DNA of 64,000 nt from Trichobilharzia szidati. Lineage: Eukaryota; Platyhelminthes; Trematoda; Strigeidida; Schistosomatidae. Below, piece after piece: positions 1-11,899 of the stretch. The translations under genes and the position numbers were made by a program. Under the pieces are notes generated by a model. It was not told where the DNA came from and ran no database searches. It was given only the letters and a program-made list of their open reading frames with translations. The stretch is taken from assembly GCA_944472155.2 (NCBI GenBank), contig OX235271.1, positions 98,159,256-98,223,255 of the forward strand, given 5' to 3'. Every line of letters begins with the position of its first letter. The first letter of the stretch is position 1.

Positions 1-438
1 GTACAAGAATAAACACAAAAAGGAACGAACTCACCGGGTTTATCTGCGTGTGAATTGAAGATGTAGTTCGTGGTTGGGCTCACCAGTTTAGCGAGCTGTA
101 GGTATTGACGTTCGCGAGTTGTACGGATTATACTAACGCAAGATCTTATACCAACAACCACTATAGTGTTCGTTCTTCGAGTACCAAATGGTAAAGCAAA
201 AGACCAGATTTTGTCGTCCAAAGGACGTATTATATTTCGGGACAAAATCGCCGGTAGAGGTGAATGCTTAGCTAGCTAGTAATCTTGCACGCACGTGACA
301 CGACGGAGCACCAAATGGTGGGGATGCTTGACCGTAAGCCTTCAGCTAAACAAGTCGACTTGGACAGTGATGGTCAGCATCCAATGTTGAGTGATGATTG
401 CTGTGGTTAATAATTTTGGGGAATTATTTACCGCTACG
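1..438 (-). mobile_element. Left CsRn1/Boudicca-like LTR element, 5' end only
   Basis: The minus strand reads LTR (438 to 97), then primer-binding site and leader (96 to 1), and leaves the window. It is the inverted match of 2119 to about 2596: one LTR difference was noticed (near 150) plus a changed terminal base at 438. Coding parts lie outside the window. Family assignment rests on the complete sister copy at 2119-5456. Confidence 0.9.
97..438 (-). repeat. 5' LTR of left element (342 bp)
   Basis: Reverse complement of the LTR at 2119-2460. The 3' end carries the expected TACA terminus (plus-strand TGTA at 97). The 5' terminus reads CGTA instead of TGTA because of a G at 438, so the terminal dinucleotide has been altered. 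Confidence 0.92.
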
Positions 439-2118
439 AACTCATTCAGTCGATATAACTAAATGAACTCCTTGGTATGCACCCAGGACCGTCGCTACTC
501 ACAGAGCACTCGTTTGGTGTTTTACCAATCTTTATTGTATGCCACGGGTCAGGATCATAAACGTCGTCTGTAAGTACGTCTGTGTAATTAAACCAGTAGA
601 AATAGTACTGTTGCTGGATATCAAGCCAAATTAGATTCGAGACTGTCTGCTAACTCCTCAGATACTGTAGATGACTATTTGCTGCAGTTAGCAGACACCA
701 TGAAATTAGCGAGTAAAGCTATCCAGGGCTTTAAAGGAAGCCATATACTGTTCCTCCATAGATTCGTTGCAACTTCTCTATGCCCGTCGTTCCGCGTTGC
801 CAAGTGGCTAGGACGTTCACGTGATACCGAATCAGTAGCTGCATTCGGCAACAGTCAGAAGCATTTCAGGTCATCTGAGTCATAGGCAGCAAGAGTTGTG
901 GTGTCAGCAACATGCTCTAAGAGGCACATAGTGTGCCTTTTAGCAAACCGAAAGGAATCTCTTGTTGCGAGCTTTAAGAAAAATCCAAAATCCATGTTTT
1001 CAGCCCTCCACGAAAAGCCTACACCTATCAACCGAATGAAGTAATGCCCCGAAAGGAGCTCCAAGTACACACGTAACATCAGATATCCAGTCCAGATAAC
1101 TTACCCCAGGCTCCTTCGAAAGATTTAATGAGTTTTAGAACTGACTGCATTGTTCAGCGAAATATGGGGAGCTGAGAATGATATATCAAAGAGGAGTGGA
1201 AGTCACTATCATGCCTACCTTTCACGAATGCCAGACGAACTACATGTGAAAGATATGCATACAACGATAGATGTTTGTATTTTCACCAGCCTTATGTGGT
1301 TTCGGTAGCAATAATTGTCTCCTAGATGCTCCTCTTATACATCACTTGACACAAAAGGAGGGCTATTTATTCTGGTTCACCTGAAATTTAAACTTAGAGC
1401 AGCCTTAGTAAGACGTAACGTGTTCTCTGAAATTACAAGCCGCAGCTGTTGTGTAACATGTTCTCAGAAAGCAACATATATTTCATACATCAAATGATAG
1501 TGTGATTTCATATAAGGCAAAGAAAGTCTGGCAGAGAAATCTATATTTAGGCACTTAAATTGACTGTGACTGAATTCGCACATGCAAAGTTTGAAGTGCG
1601 AAAATTTAAGCTAAAAATTGACAGAGTGACTTGGAAAAGCTCATCCGAATTAACCGCGTATCGAAGTCACTTTAGGGGGTTTAGATTCTTAAAAGTGATA
1701 AACGTGAAAAAAGAAAATCGACACAGGTATTAAACGAAATATTGGTTGAGGAGACTTGCAGACACCTAACAGTCTCACTCATCAGTACAGTTTTCAAAAT
1801 CAAACTGAACATTCTCTCATTTTCACAAAATAAGTCGGTTGACATGGTTTCCAACCTTAATATTAGTTGGTCGATCGCTTTACACAGGGACAGTGTTAAG
1901 TTTCAAAACATTGCTTGTTATAGTTAGCCGAAACAGAATGTGAACGTATTTGAAGTTGGAGAACCACAGACGCGAATTTCTGGTAATTGTGTTACTCATC
2001 TATGACAGACGTGACTGCCCTTTTCGTAGTTAGTGTTCTCACGAATTTGTACGAGGAATTATATTCTGTGATCCTAAAAAAAGTAAAACCGGGCGCAGGA
2101 TCTTTGCGTGCATGACAT
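439..2118. other. Spacer between divergent LTR elements
   Basis: About 1.7 kb separates the two 5' LTRs. Apart from the Gag-like fragment near its left end, it holds only short ORFs with no recognisable domain. No promoter, RNA gene or tandem repeat was recognised. Confidence 0.6.
613..885 (+). pseudogene. Possible Gag-like fragment
   Basis: An open plus-strand frame has the look of an LTR-retrotransposon Gag core: a segment resembling 'S..D....YLLQLADTMKLASKA', then a stretch resembling 'LHRFVATSLCPSFRV'. That order (an oligomerising helix followed by an 'L..FV.GL.P..R' element) is typical of gypsy Gag. It is short, has no zinc knuckle, and lies in the spacer between the two divergent LTR elements. 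The assignment is an inference from pattern only; it could be a chance ORF. Confidence 0.3.
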
Positions 2119-2460
2119 TGTAGCGGTAAATAATTCCCCAAAATTATTAACCACAGCAATCATCACTCAACATTGGATGCTGACCATCACTGTCCAAGTC
2201 GACTTGTTTAGCTGAAGGCTTACGGTCAAGCATCCCCACCATTTGGTGCTCCGTCGTGTCACGTGCGTGCAAGATTACTAGCTAGCTAAGCATTCACCTC
2301 TACCGGCGATTTTGTCCCGAAATATAATACGTCCTTTGGACGACAAAATCTGGTCTTTTGCTTTACCATTTGGTACTCGAAGAACGAACACTATAGTGGT
2401 TGCTGGTATAAGATCTTGCGTTAGTATAATCCGTACAACTCGCGAACGTCAATACCTACA
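2119..2460 (+). repeat. 5' LTR (342 bp)
   Basis: Begins TGTAGCGG and ends CCTACA, giving short TGTA/TACA inverted termini. By eye it is identical to the 3' LTR for about the first 327 bases, which implies recent insertion or gene conversion. Confidence 0.92.
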
Positions 2461-2471
2461 GCTCGCTAAAC

Positions 2472-2531
2472 TGGTGAGCCCAACCACGAACTACAGGCAA
2501 CCACCAAACTGGTGAGCCCAACCACCAACTA
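2472..2531 (+). promoter_or_regulatory. Primer-binding site, tandemly duplicated
   Basis: TGGTGAGCCCAACCAC starts at 2472, about 11 nt after the LTR, and recurs near 2510 with the same flanking AACTAC. The TGGTGA...CCC pattern is compatible with priming by a tRNA 3' end ending in ACCA (tRNA-Trp-like in this clade, by family knowledge). The left element has only one copy. Confidence 0.65.
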
Positions 2532-2621
2532 CATCTTCAATACACATGCAGATAAACCCGGTGAGTTCGTTCCTTTTTGTGTTTATTCTTGTACTATATT
2601 GTTATCGGCATACTTTTCGTC

Positions 2622-3440
2622 ATGACTGACCCTAGCCCCAAGGTTATTCAGATTCGCTCAACCGCCAAAACAATCCAGCTAGTACCATATTGGCCAGATA
2701 ATGCTGAAACTTGGTTTCAGATTGCTGAGTCTGATTTTTGTGAACATGGCATAACTGATCAACGTTCACAGTTCCTTGCAGTTATTCACTCTCTACCGCG
2801 GGAATTCAGCAGGTGCGTAACTCTGCAGATGTCGGTAAGTAACTCCTACGAGTTGCTCAAAGCGTCCATCCTCAAGAGAAACGTTCGCACGGATCGACAA
2901 CGTCTGGATGAGTTATTTCGTAACATCGAGTTAGGAGATCAGTCAGCCGTGAGCATGCTGGCAAGAATGAAAGAGATCATTGGCCAAAGTCAGTTCGATG
3001 AAGGACTGTTTAGAGAACTATTTTTATCCAAACTGCCACAGTCAGTTCAGACTGTACTTGTGACACTTCAGGGTGTTCTCATAGATGATTTAGCTGTCTC
3101 TGCAGATAGAATTCTAGAGATAACGAAACGGCCAGTTACCGAAGTATACTCTGTTACCGAACAGACTTCGAAGAAGGATTCTGCAATGATAGAGTTAATC
3201 AACTCCGTCCAGCAGATGTTTAGGTCAAACAAGCCTAGTAATTCCTCAAACCGTCGTTCTAGATCCCCTCAACGGCAAAGTGCACGTGGACGATCTAAGT
3301 CCAACACACGCTCTCTCAAAAATCCTGACTGGTGTTGGTATCACAACACCTATGGCAAGGAAGCGAAATGTTGTCGAAAACCTTGTGATTTCGGCAAAGC
3401 CTCCAAGTCTGTGGGAAACTATCCCGCCGGCACGCGTTAG
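2622..3440 (+). CDS. Gag polyprotein, CsRn1/Boudicca-like
   Basis: Structural protein of the particle in which an LTR retrotransposon reverse-transcribes. The open frame extends upstream to 2577, but the ATG at 2622 (start MTDPSPK) is preferred because translation from there begins with the usual soluble Gag head; the product is about 272 aa. The N-terminal two thirds is helical. A Ser/Arg-rich basic segment follows, then a C-terminal Cys/His cluster starting at CWYH and continuing through a CC pair, which matches the variant nucleic-acid-binding motif of this clade and not the usual CCHC knuckle. The frame ends at a TAG just where the pol frame becomes open, in the -1 relation used for frameshifted gag-pol. 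Confidence 0.8.
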   Translation: MTDPSPKVIQIRSTAKTIQLVPYWPDNAETWFQIAESDFCEHGITDQRSQFLAVIHSLPREFSRCVTLQMSVSNSYELLKASILKRNVRTDRQRLDELFRNIELGDQSAVSMLARMKEIIGQSQFDEGLFRELFLSKLPQSVQTVLVTLQGVLIDDLAVSADRILEITKRPVTEVYSVTEQTSKKDSAMIELINSVQQMFRSNKPSNSSNRRSRSPQRQSARGRSKSNTRSLKNPDWCWYHNTYGKEAKCCRKPCDFGKASKSVGNYPAGTR

Positions 3441-3490
3441 CGGCAACCGTCGCCGGTGGCACTAGCCGCTTACTTTACATCCATGATGTA

Positions 3491-4675
3491 ATGAGCCAGA
3501 CTAGATATCTAGGCGACACAGGCGCCGAAGTCAGCGTCCTTCCTGCTACAGCAGCAGATCGACAGAAGGATCCTAACTTCAACCTACAGGCTGCAAATGG
3601 AAAACCAATTGCAACCTATGGTCGGAAATACGTCTATCTGAACGTAGGTTTACACAAACCTATTCAGTGGATTTTCCTAATCGCTGACGTCACAATGCCC
3701 ATCATTGTCACGGACCTACTTAATCATCATGATTTGCTCGTAGACGTCCGCCGTAAACGACTAATTGACAACACTACTAGTTTGTCTATCAAAGGCATAA
3801 CTTACGTAGGCCCCAGCTTGTCAATCGTTAAGATGAAAGCGATCCTCGATCCAACTTTTCAACCGATTGTTGACAAATATCCGGAACTGAATTGCCCATC
3901 TAACGATCTCCCGTGCATAACCAGCAATGTTATGCACCACATCATAACCTCAGGACAGCCCGTGACATCTAAAGCACGACGACTGGCCCCTGACAAACTG
4001 AGAATTGCCAGAAACGAATTCGATCATATGCTCACCCTTGGCATCATTCGGCCATCGAATGGTCCATGGGCATCCCCATTGCATATGGTACCGAAAAAGG
4101 ATAGTAACGATTGGCGACCCACTGGTGATTACCGGCGAGTGAACGCCAAAACAACTCCTGATTGCTACCCTTTGCCTCACATACACGACTTGACGGCAAC
4201 ATTATCTGGAGCATCTATATTCTCCAAAATCGACTTGGTTAAAGCATATAACCAAATCCCGATGGCAACGGAAGATATTCCGAAAACGGCTATCATCACG
4301 CCTTTCGGACTTTTTGAATTCCTACGTATGCCATTCGGCCTCCGGAATGCGGCACAAACATTCCAACGCTTCATCAACGAAGTATTTCGCGGTCTCGACT
4401 TTGTATACGCATACTTAGACGACTGCCTCATTGCCAGTCCAGATAAGGAAACTCACCTTAGACACTTGGACTTGGTATTTGAAAGGTTACGCCAACATGG
4501 TGTTACCATCAATATACAGAAGTGTCAAATAGGCGTTGACTCACTCGATTTTCTGGGTCACACTATTGACTGTCAGGGCATTCGCCCACTGGCTACTTCG
4601 GTCGATCACTCTAAGAAAACGCGTTCTGGACGTCACGTTAGATTCCCAGAATACCTTCACACCTATCTCACATAA
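3491..4675 (+). pseudogene. Pol fragment: protease and RT, no RNase H or integrase
   Basis: The aspartic protease active site DTGA is at residues 9-12. The reverse transcriptase spans about residues 150-370. The first catalytic Asp is intact in 'KIDLVKAY' (D248), as are the MPFGL motif near 290 and the YLDD box at 308-311. The reading frame is actually open upstream to about 3440, so the true product would be reached by a -1 shift from gag. After the RT thumb region (LGHTI, about 365) the sequence jumps within roughly 10 codons to a basic 'RSGRHVRFP' tail of the kind that ends complete Pol proteins of this clade. Roughly 600-700 aa covering RNase H and integrase are therefore missing without loss of frame. 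A possible RT source, but it cannot integrate itself. Confidence 0.85.
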
Positions 4676-4853
4676 CTGAGTGACACATCAATTTTTTTTA
4701 TGTTGCGTCATTTAACACAAGTAAATGATATTTTCCCTATAACCGTACATAAAATTATATAAGATGTATATTTTTTTTCCCGATATTTTGAACTTTACAT
4801 TAGTTTACTGCACGTCTTTTTTTTTGTGAAAACGCTTATTTGGTACATTTTTC

Positions 4854-5081
4854 TTGACAAGGTTCTCAGCATTCTTGTTTTCTTTTCCAGGTGCAACGGG
4901 TACTGGACAGGAAACAAACGAAGCACGGGATCCAACGAACAACATTGAGGAAGCTATGTACAGACACCCTATTAGCATAGGCAGACAGACCAGCAGGCTC
5001 TCGATCAAGCCGCTCGGAAGATTTTTTTCACCCATCATGGAACCATCGAGATTTTTTTACTTCTGGCTGGTCATGTCTTAG
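4854..5081 (+). other. Small ORF behind a good splice acceptor
   Basis: A 75-codon frame lies between the pol stop and the polypurine tract. A pyrimidine-rich TTTTCTTTTCCAG ends at about 4890, inside it, as a typical 3' splice site would. No domain is recognised; the C-terminal end is hydrophobic (FYFWLV). It could be a subgenomic third ORF or simple 3' untranslated sequence. Confidence 0.25.
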
Positions 5082-5095
5082 GGTCCTCACAAACC

Positions 5096-5114
5096 CACTA
5101 GGGGGGGAGTGAGC
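5096..5114 (+). promoter_or_regulatory. Polypurine tract
   Basis: A G-run followed by AGTGAGC lies directly before the 3' LTR (TGTAGCGG at 5115), where plus-strand DNA synthesis is primed in LTR elements. Confidence 0.75.
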
Positions 5115-5456
5115 TGTAGCGGTAAATAATTCCCCAAAATTATTAACCACAGCAATCATCACTCAACATTGGATGCTGACCATCACTGTCCAAGTCGACT
5201 TGTTTAGCTGAAGGCTTACGGTCAAGCATCCCCACCATTTGGTGCTCCGTCGTGTCACGTGCGTGCAAGATTACTAGCTAGCTAAGCATTCACCTCTACC
5301 GGCGATTTTGTCCCGAAATATAATACGTCCTTTGGACGACAAAATCTGGTCTTTTGCTTTACCATTTGGTACTCGAAGAACGAACACTATAGTGGTTGCT
5401 GGTATAAGATCTTGCGTTAGTATAATCCGTACAACTCGCGAACGCCGATACCCCCA
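5115..5456 (+). repeat. 3' LTR, terminal 14 bases divergent
   Basis: Identical to the 5' LTR up to the sequence CTCGCGAACG (5444). After that, CCGATACCCCCA replaces TCAATACCTACA. The real LTR may therefore stop near 5444 at a deletion or recombination junction; the end given assumes full length. Confidence 0.85.
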
Positions 5457-8400
5457 ATCACTAAAACATAATCATGAACAGTAAATTCTCGAAATGTCAT
5501 CCGGTTGTCAACACTGTATCATTTTATGATATTTGGAACGAACCTATCTAATATGGATTAACACTCCACCACAGTGGTCAAATTCTACGCTTACCTTAAT
5601 GCTGGGGTGGGGAATCATGTGATGGAATGACTAGATCTCTTAATCACCAATAAACTGACAGGATTATGCGAGAAGTGGTCTTGGTTTAACTTATGAATAA
5701 CCCTTGATCATTCATGTGATAGCTGAATTTGGCATGATTATTTAATGCGCTAGATAATCAGGGCAGTAATGATACTTTCAATAATACCATGAGCATATGT
5801 GTCTGGCCATCCTGCGAGCTAACCATCATGACTGATTATTGATTCTGTTTGAAAACACCTATGATGGAATAGCCATTGGTGACGAATTTGCTGAATTGGC
5901 GTTTCCCGGCCGAAACATAAAGTAACTAGCATAACTTGGCTTTTGCACGCATAAATGGTTTGAAAGATGGATATAATCACTTTGACTAGTGAGATTCTAT
6001 AAAAATTGCAAGACTAAAGACAGATACAGCGAATGCCAACCGTTAGAAATCTAGACATTTTGAAATTTTCGCGTTACTTGAATGATCGATGAAGTAGTTA
6101 ATATGTTGATACAGGACACGCCTAAACTTCAGTTGAATACGCTCTCAAGAGTGTTGAATTATTTCACTGGGTATAATAAATACAGAGCTATTTTCATCAT
6201 GAGGTCTGGTTACGAAGATGCATCTCACATATTTAACAATATAAACAATACCTTCTTGGTGCGGAGTTAGTGCCGCATGTTTCACTGTTGTAATCTATTT
6301 TGTCAATAGCAATTCAGCGCTCAAATTAACCATGGTTGCATGAACGCAGAACACTTTTCATGTCGGTGTTTTGTTTTGACTTAGGTTTTCATCTAAACAT
6401 TAGTTGCTATGATTTAGAAAACTACATCACGTTGAGCAAAATGTACCATGAAATTGACAACAATTATGTGAGAGTTATAAGTACTTATAGAAAATGAATA
6501 CCAGGCAGAAGCTCACGATAGTTTCATAAAAAATACTGATAAAAACTGGTCGAAACTCACCTTGGTTATTTCCTATTAAGTGAGTGCATTTATCCTCCAG
6601 CGCACTTCGGCCAATTTAATTTCACAGAGTCTATTTGAAATAGCTTCCAGAAAGTGAACTCCGAGTTATTGCTGTTGTACAGCTGGTAGCAAGAAAGTCG
6701 ACTATGTAACATAGCAAGCACTGAATGATAATAATGAACGAGGAAAAATCACACCGGGCCCACCTATTCCGGGAAATCAGTTAGTCAGGCTCCTTGAACT
6801 ACTTCCAGCTCGCTTTCTGTTGGCTTCAAGGGGGAGTGGCGCTTGTGACTGCTGTTTTTCCATCTATCTTCCTAGACCTGAGCCCTGGTTAAACTGCCTC
6901 CCGACTGTTCAGCCGGGTCCAACTAACTTAGATGTCAGACTGTTCTTAACAGTGCCCTAACCAGTGAAGGAATGGTATAACAGAGCAGATCAAAGAGCCA
7001 TTTATCGAAGATGATATAGAGGGGGTATGGAGATTCACAGCCTTACACAACGCAGCCGCCACTTTCTTAGATCCTGAAAATCAAACTGTTCACTGTGTGT
7101 TTCAGTCTTCACAGATAAGCGAATTTACCTTTGGAGGTAAAACGGCACAACTTTTTTGAACACTTGTACGTCCCCGCACCTCCTTGCCAATCTAATAAGG
7201 TAACCGAGACCACACGCTCGTATTCCTGGAGATCTCAGGGAGACCCAAACAAACACACAGAAGGATATTCACAATTCAATAGATATAGACAGCCTTATAA
7301 ATCACAAAGTTATAGTTCCTCATTGGTTACTGGTTTCCTCTTCCTGGACTCCTTAATCCCTTGTCTTGAATGACTACGGATTTCTGTGTTGTAGAGATCC
7401 GACGATGTCACTTGTGGCATCTTAGGCTCTCACGTAGTGGAAACCAATTTCCTCCGTGATATGACTCCAAGATTCATCTAAATAAAATGCTACAGATAAC
7501 AAGAAGAATGAATTGTTTATACGACTGCAAACAGTAATGAATATGACACGGGTCGGTTGGAAGCATCAAAATCGTAATGGGTGGTATGAATGCCAAACCG
7601 GTTTAGACAACACAAGAAGACAGGCACTCACTAAAATAAATGAGATTTGACAATAGTTTGTAGGCTCTCAGTGGTTTCATGATTGGACGCATGGTTTATA
7701 GGAATAAGAATGTTCACAAGTTTCAGCAGGGTCCGCCAGAAAGCCACACTGAAAATCAGGTAGTGTTTATCTCATTATCAGACTCTTTGGGTGCAGAATT
7801 TCACCGAGAACACTCTGTACTGTTGAAAAAATATACTGGCGCTGATCAAACGGAAAAACCATTTGTCATCATCGAACGGGGTAAAGAATGACAATTAACT
7901 ACTTATACACAGCTTGACTACCTAGGAAAGGCTTCAAGGAATTTAACATGAGTATTATGGTGCGCCACTCCAAGTGAATGTAGAAGGAAGAGAATGCTGA
8001 CTACTGCAAGCATGGTCTGTTTAATTGGTGGTGTACCAGGTCATCCGGCAAACCATGGAGACTAAGAGGGCGGGCGTGTGTTAGGTCGACGTCAAGCACC
8101 TAAAATATCGGAATCTTGTGGAAATTCCACTTCCTATATGCCAAGGCTAGAAGATATGTGGACCAAAATCAACAAGTTATTGAAAGGGGGAGCGAAGGCC
8201 CGACTCCAGATGGGCACTGACGAGGTAGGTGCTCAATATACCCGATCATCAACAGCAAACATCAGCCCAAGGTTTGCCGCCTCTTCCAATGACTAATGTC
8301 AAGTGACTTCTAGAGGCCTACTCTTATACCAGAATATACGTTCACTTTACCAACCAACGACTCGTAATGTTGCAGGAGACTAATGGTGTTTATGAATCTC

Positions 8401-10950
8401 TATTCTCGAAATCATGGCCGAGGACTTACGAGGCGGGGAAAACTAGTCAAACACGCATAGGGACATTCACCATTCACTTGATAAGGAAGACCTTGCGAAC
8501 CACAAAGAAGTTATGCTTCCTACTTTGTTGCTTGTTGCATCCTTCTGAGTTTCCTCATCACTTACAACATCCATCTGGCCGTATAACATCGAGTTGTAGA
8601 GGCCCCACCACACCCTGTACTTAGAGACGACTTACCATGAGTTTTGATTCGATTAACCAATCTTCCGGGGTGCTCTTGGGGACCATGACGTCAGCTGTCG
8701 AATCGCTACTTTAAATCTCCCCAACAAGGAGATGCCGAATATACTTAGTAAATCTTATGGAACAGGTTGTTCATCTGGTATTTTACGTAATGTAATATCA
8801 TCTGTCAACTTAGGTTACTGCCAAAGTTTCCCATCGAAGTTACTACACCAGACCTGGGTATCCTGTACTGCTACCCGATAATCAATATCTGCAAACTGCC
8901 TTCCCTGACAAGACTACGTTCATCCATAACGAGTCAGCAAGGCCTTCCGAATCCTATCTTGTCAACATAAGTCCATAACTTTCCAAGACTCTCTTATTTG
9001 CTTTTTCCCCAGGGTCGATTCAGGTCACAGTTCATGCACGTAGTTAACGGATATGCCCGGGAAAACAGTATGAGTTATGGATTTGGCAATAATTGCCTCT
9101 GGGTGTCCTAACCGGTGCTTTATACCACAGGCGTCTTGATTTTGTGAGGATTTTATGATTCATCGATCTCCCATTCGTCATGCTGGAGTCATAATTTAGT
9201 TTGCTACATGGGATTAGCCACTCCATATATTCCACTGGAGTGTTTTTGGCTTCTATCTAGGATAATGGCGGACCCAATCATTATAACTTTGAAGTTTAAC
9301 TTGCCACATGCAGATGAGAACTAAGTGGACACAACAAGCAGAGCTTGGTTAAACTGAGAAAGAAACTACTTCAGGGGCTTCCGCGGGCAGGTTACCCAAC
9401 ATCGCTTCGGTGTGGCGGGATTTTACCTCTCTGTGACAGATAGACAGGTGTTTAATCATCTACCTTTGGGAACCGCTGCGGCGCAAAATTGAGTAAGTAA
9501 ACAATTTCACCACACCGTGAAGAACGCTTCACTGCCCATGCAAAAGCAAAGAATTAAACAACTGGTTAATGTAATATTCAAATGTCAAGGTATGTTTGTA
9601 GGTAATTCCCTCAAAAATTCGAACTTGCTGGGTAATTTTGTAATCCGAGGAAGAAAAGTGAAAGCGGGTGTGTGAGCTTTCTATTCAACATAGGACCGTC
9701 GGAAACAAACATAACTCTCCAGATTTCATATTTGGTTAGATAAACGAACGTCCATGTTGAAATCCTGAATCAGGGACACTTTAAGTTTGACTCCATGCGT
9801 GAAGGTTGACCGAGCGATGAGGGTATTGTAGTGAATCATTCGTTCACAGGATGTAAAAAATCAAGATAACATCGTAAGAGCTGCTTCAGATATGCCACCT
9901 TGGCCCTAATCAAGATTTGCTATGGTTACATAAGTGAAAATGTCCTAACTTAGCTCCTGCTAACTTTCTAGTGCTCAGCCGCAACCCATGAGATTCTGGA
10001 GGATTATGAGAGAACGGGTTAATCACAGGTAGCAAGCTTTCGTATACATATCTCAAAAAATTAAAACTCATTAAGAATACTCAGTGCTTGAATAGATATG
10101 AAAAGTGAATCAATTATTCCAGGTATTCTCTGTTATCGTTCAAAGGAGTACAGTTGCAAAAGTCATGTTTCTCTCAGAAGCAGATTCTAAGATATATAGT
10201 GCCAACAGACACTGTTGGTGTAGTAACATGGTTAGAGTATTTGTATGCTTGTGACAGTTGTCACTGTCAGTGCTTAGACGATAAAGTAAGGGTACCTTTT
10301 CATGCCTCTTTACCACTAATATTTAAGTGCCATAAGCCCAAAGAAAACGGTTCACGAAATGAGTGGACAAATAAAAATATTTCTTTGTTTCGATAACACT
10401 GAAATATCTCTTCAGGGAGGGGTTGTATGCTAACGCAAGACTGTTGCGTTATAAAACTAAAAGCTACTTCGCTAGGATCATCATACAGTAGCCGTGTCGC
10501 ATAAAATCAAAAGGAACACGTATGTTTTATTAATGACAACTCGTAAGTAGGCACCTCATGGTCAGTTATATATAAGTTTACAAACTTATATTGCTCGTAT
10601 ATAATATTTGATTTAAAAAAAGAAAAACCTATTGAGGTTGAAACATATTTAACACATACGTATAAACCTAACAAAAAGACATCAGCACTGATTTAGTAAG
10701 CCAGTACAGAGATTGACAGGGCCAAAAATGAGCCTTTCAATGGACTAAGACAACGAATGGAGCAAAACACCAAAAAAGTTGCGTACCAAGCCAAATTCAC
10801 GTTTATATAAGTTCGTAAATCTAAAGCTCTTCTGTGCATTGTGGACACTTGACTTGTCACTCTTTGTAAAAATTAACGCAAAATATGTACCTATACATGT
10901 TATAACAATAAACTAAACATAATATATTATATTACCCCTACCACATGCGT
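5457..10950. other. No recognisable gene
   Basis: Scattered plus-strand ORFs of 60-85 codons occur (for example 7131-7373, 7679-7891, 8078-8296, 8367-8624) and one on the minus strand (9044-9235). Their clustering at 7.1-8.7 kb suggests a heavily decayed retroelement, but no motif was certain enough to name one. The last 1 kb is AT-rich and featureless. Confidence 0.5.
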
Positions 10951-10959
10951 CAAGCCGGT

Positions 10960-11420
10960 CTTAAATTTCACGCACCTATTTACATCCACTGTGGGGGGTC
11001 AAAGACGTTCTTCAGTTGAGTTGAATCTCAGTCGCTTTGCCATCAACGATCAATTTGTTTATCCGTGCGTGAAACACATGATGGTCAATTTAATTTTATA
11101 GGGGCACGAGCTCAACAGCTACCTTTTATTGTGATTATTGACTTCACACTATCTTCAAATCATCGTCAATAAATACATCTTCTAGCAGCCATGAATGCCA
11201 TATTCTCCCTTCACTATTTGGACGGTGTTAAGGGAGGTTTGATCACCGGGTTATGTAGGCAAAGCTAAAGAGTCAGCAGGTGGTGCGGCTGAAGGTCAGA
11301 TCTAGCAGGATTGGTACCCACACATCAATCATGGGCGTTATTTCTAGTTGAAGCTGGCTGGAAGAGATAGTGGATCTCTGCAAGCAGACTACCTTATTGG
11401 TTTCCTAAACCACATCATCT
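10960..11420 (-). repeat. Decayed LTR-like repeat, copy 1
   Basis: Aligns by eye with 62260-62640 in the same orientation. Shared blocks include TCAACGATCA, ATCTTCAAATCAT and CACACATCAATCAT, with spacers of similar length. The second copy ends in a CsRn1/Boudicca-type LTR terminus. Here the repeat sits just downstream (minus strand) of a gypsy integrase relic, so it is probably that element's 3' LTR. Confidence 0.55.
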
Positions 11421-11899
11421 TAGATGCAATCCTATATTTCCTCCTTTAGTTTCTTCATTTGAAGCATAATCTGAAAAGATGTGATTATGGACAGAAGAAT
11501 GGTGGATTAAACTTATGCTTACACACGTCCACCCTACTTATGATGAGAACCAACTCACCCAGCCGTACAGCGAGAATTCTATGTTTCCGTCATAACTCTT
11601 CGTTAGGTTCAGCATTGGTTTATTCATGAAGAAGTGTGCTTTCCGCTTTCTAATTCACACTTAACCCAAATAATATCCAGTGTGACTCAGTCTCAGAAAA
11701 AGTAAAAATTGTGTTTCTTTTCTTTGGCAAAACAAAAACTTTACACATTTACCTTTTTATAATAATAAGTACGATTTTATAAGGATGAAGTGAATTTAAA
11801 TAATAATATGTATTTAGTCCACAAGTTGTTCTTCCTGTAGTCCTGCTAGAAAAGTCTCACAGGCTAACTCTCCAGCCTATTTATATCACTCACCACCTC

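Larger units (their letters stand above)
2119..5456 (+). mobile_element. Ty3/gypsy element, CsRn1/Boudicca-like, deleted pol
   Basis: The order is 5' LTR, primer-binding site, gag, pol fragment, polypurine tract, 3' LTR. It totals 3.34 kb; a full relative would be expected at about 5-6 kb. The Gag Cys/His motif of unusual spacing, the gag-pol frame change and the protease-RT order fit the CsRn1 clade, to which the schistosome element Boudicca belongs. RNase H and integrase are missing. No target-site duplication is visible: the 5' flank ends GACAT and the 3' flank starts ATCAC. Confidence 0.88.

Noticed and set aside
7100..8700. Possible BEL/Pao-type pol relic
   Set aside because: A few phrases looked suggestive in shifting frames, but no catalytic motif could be read.
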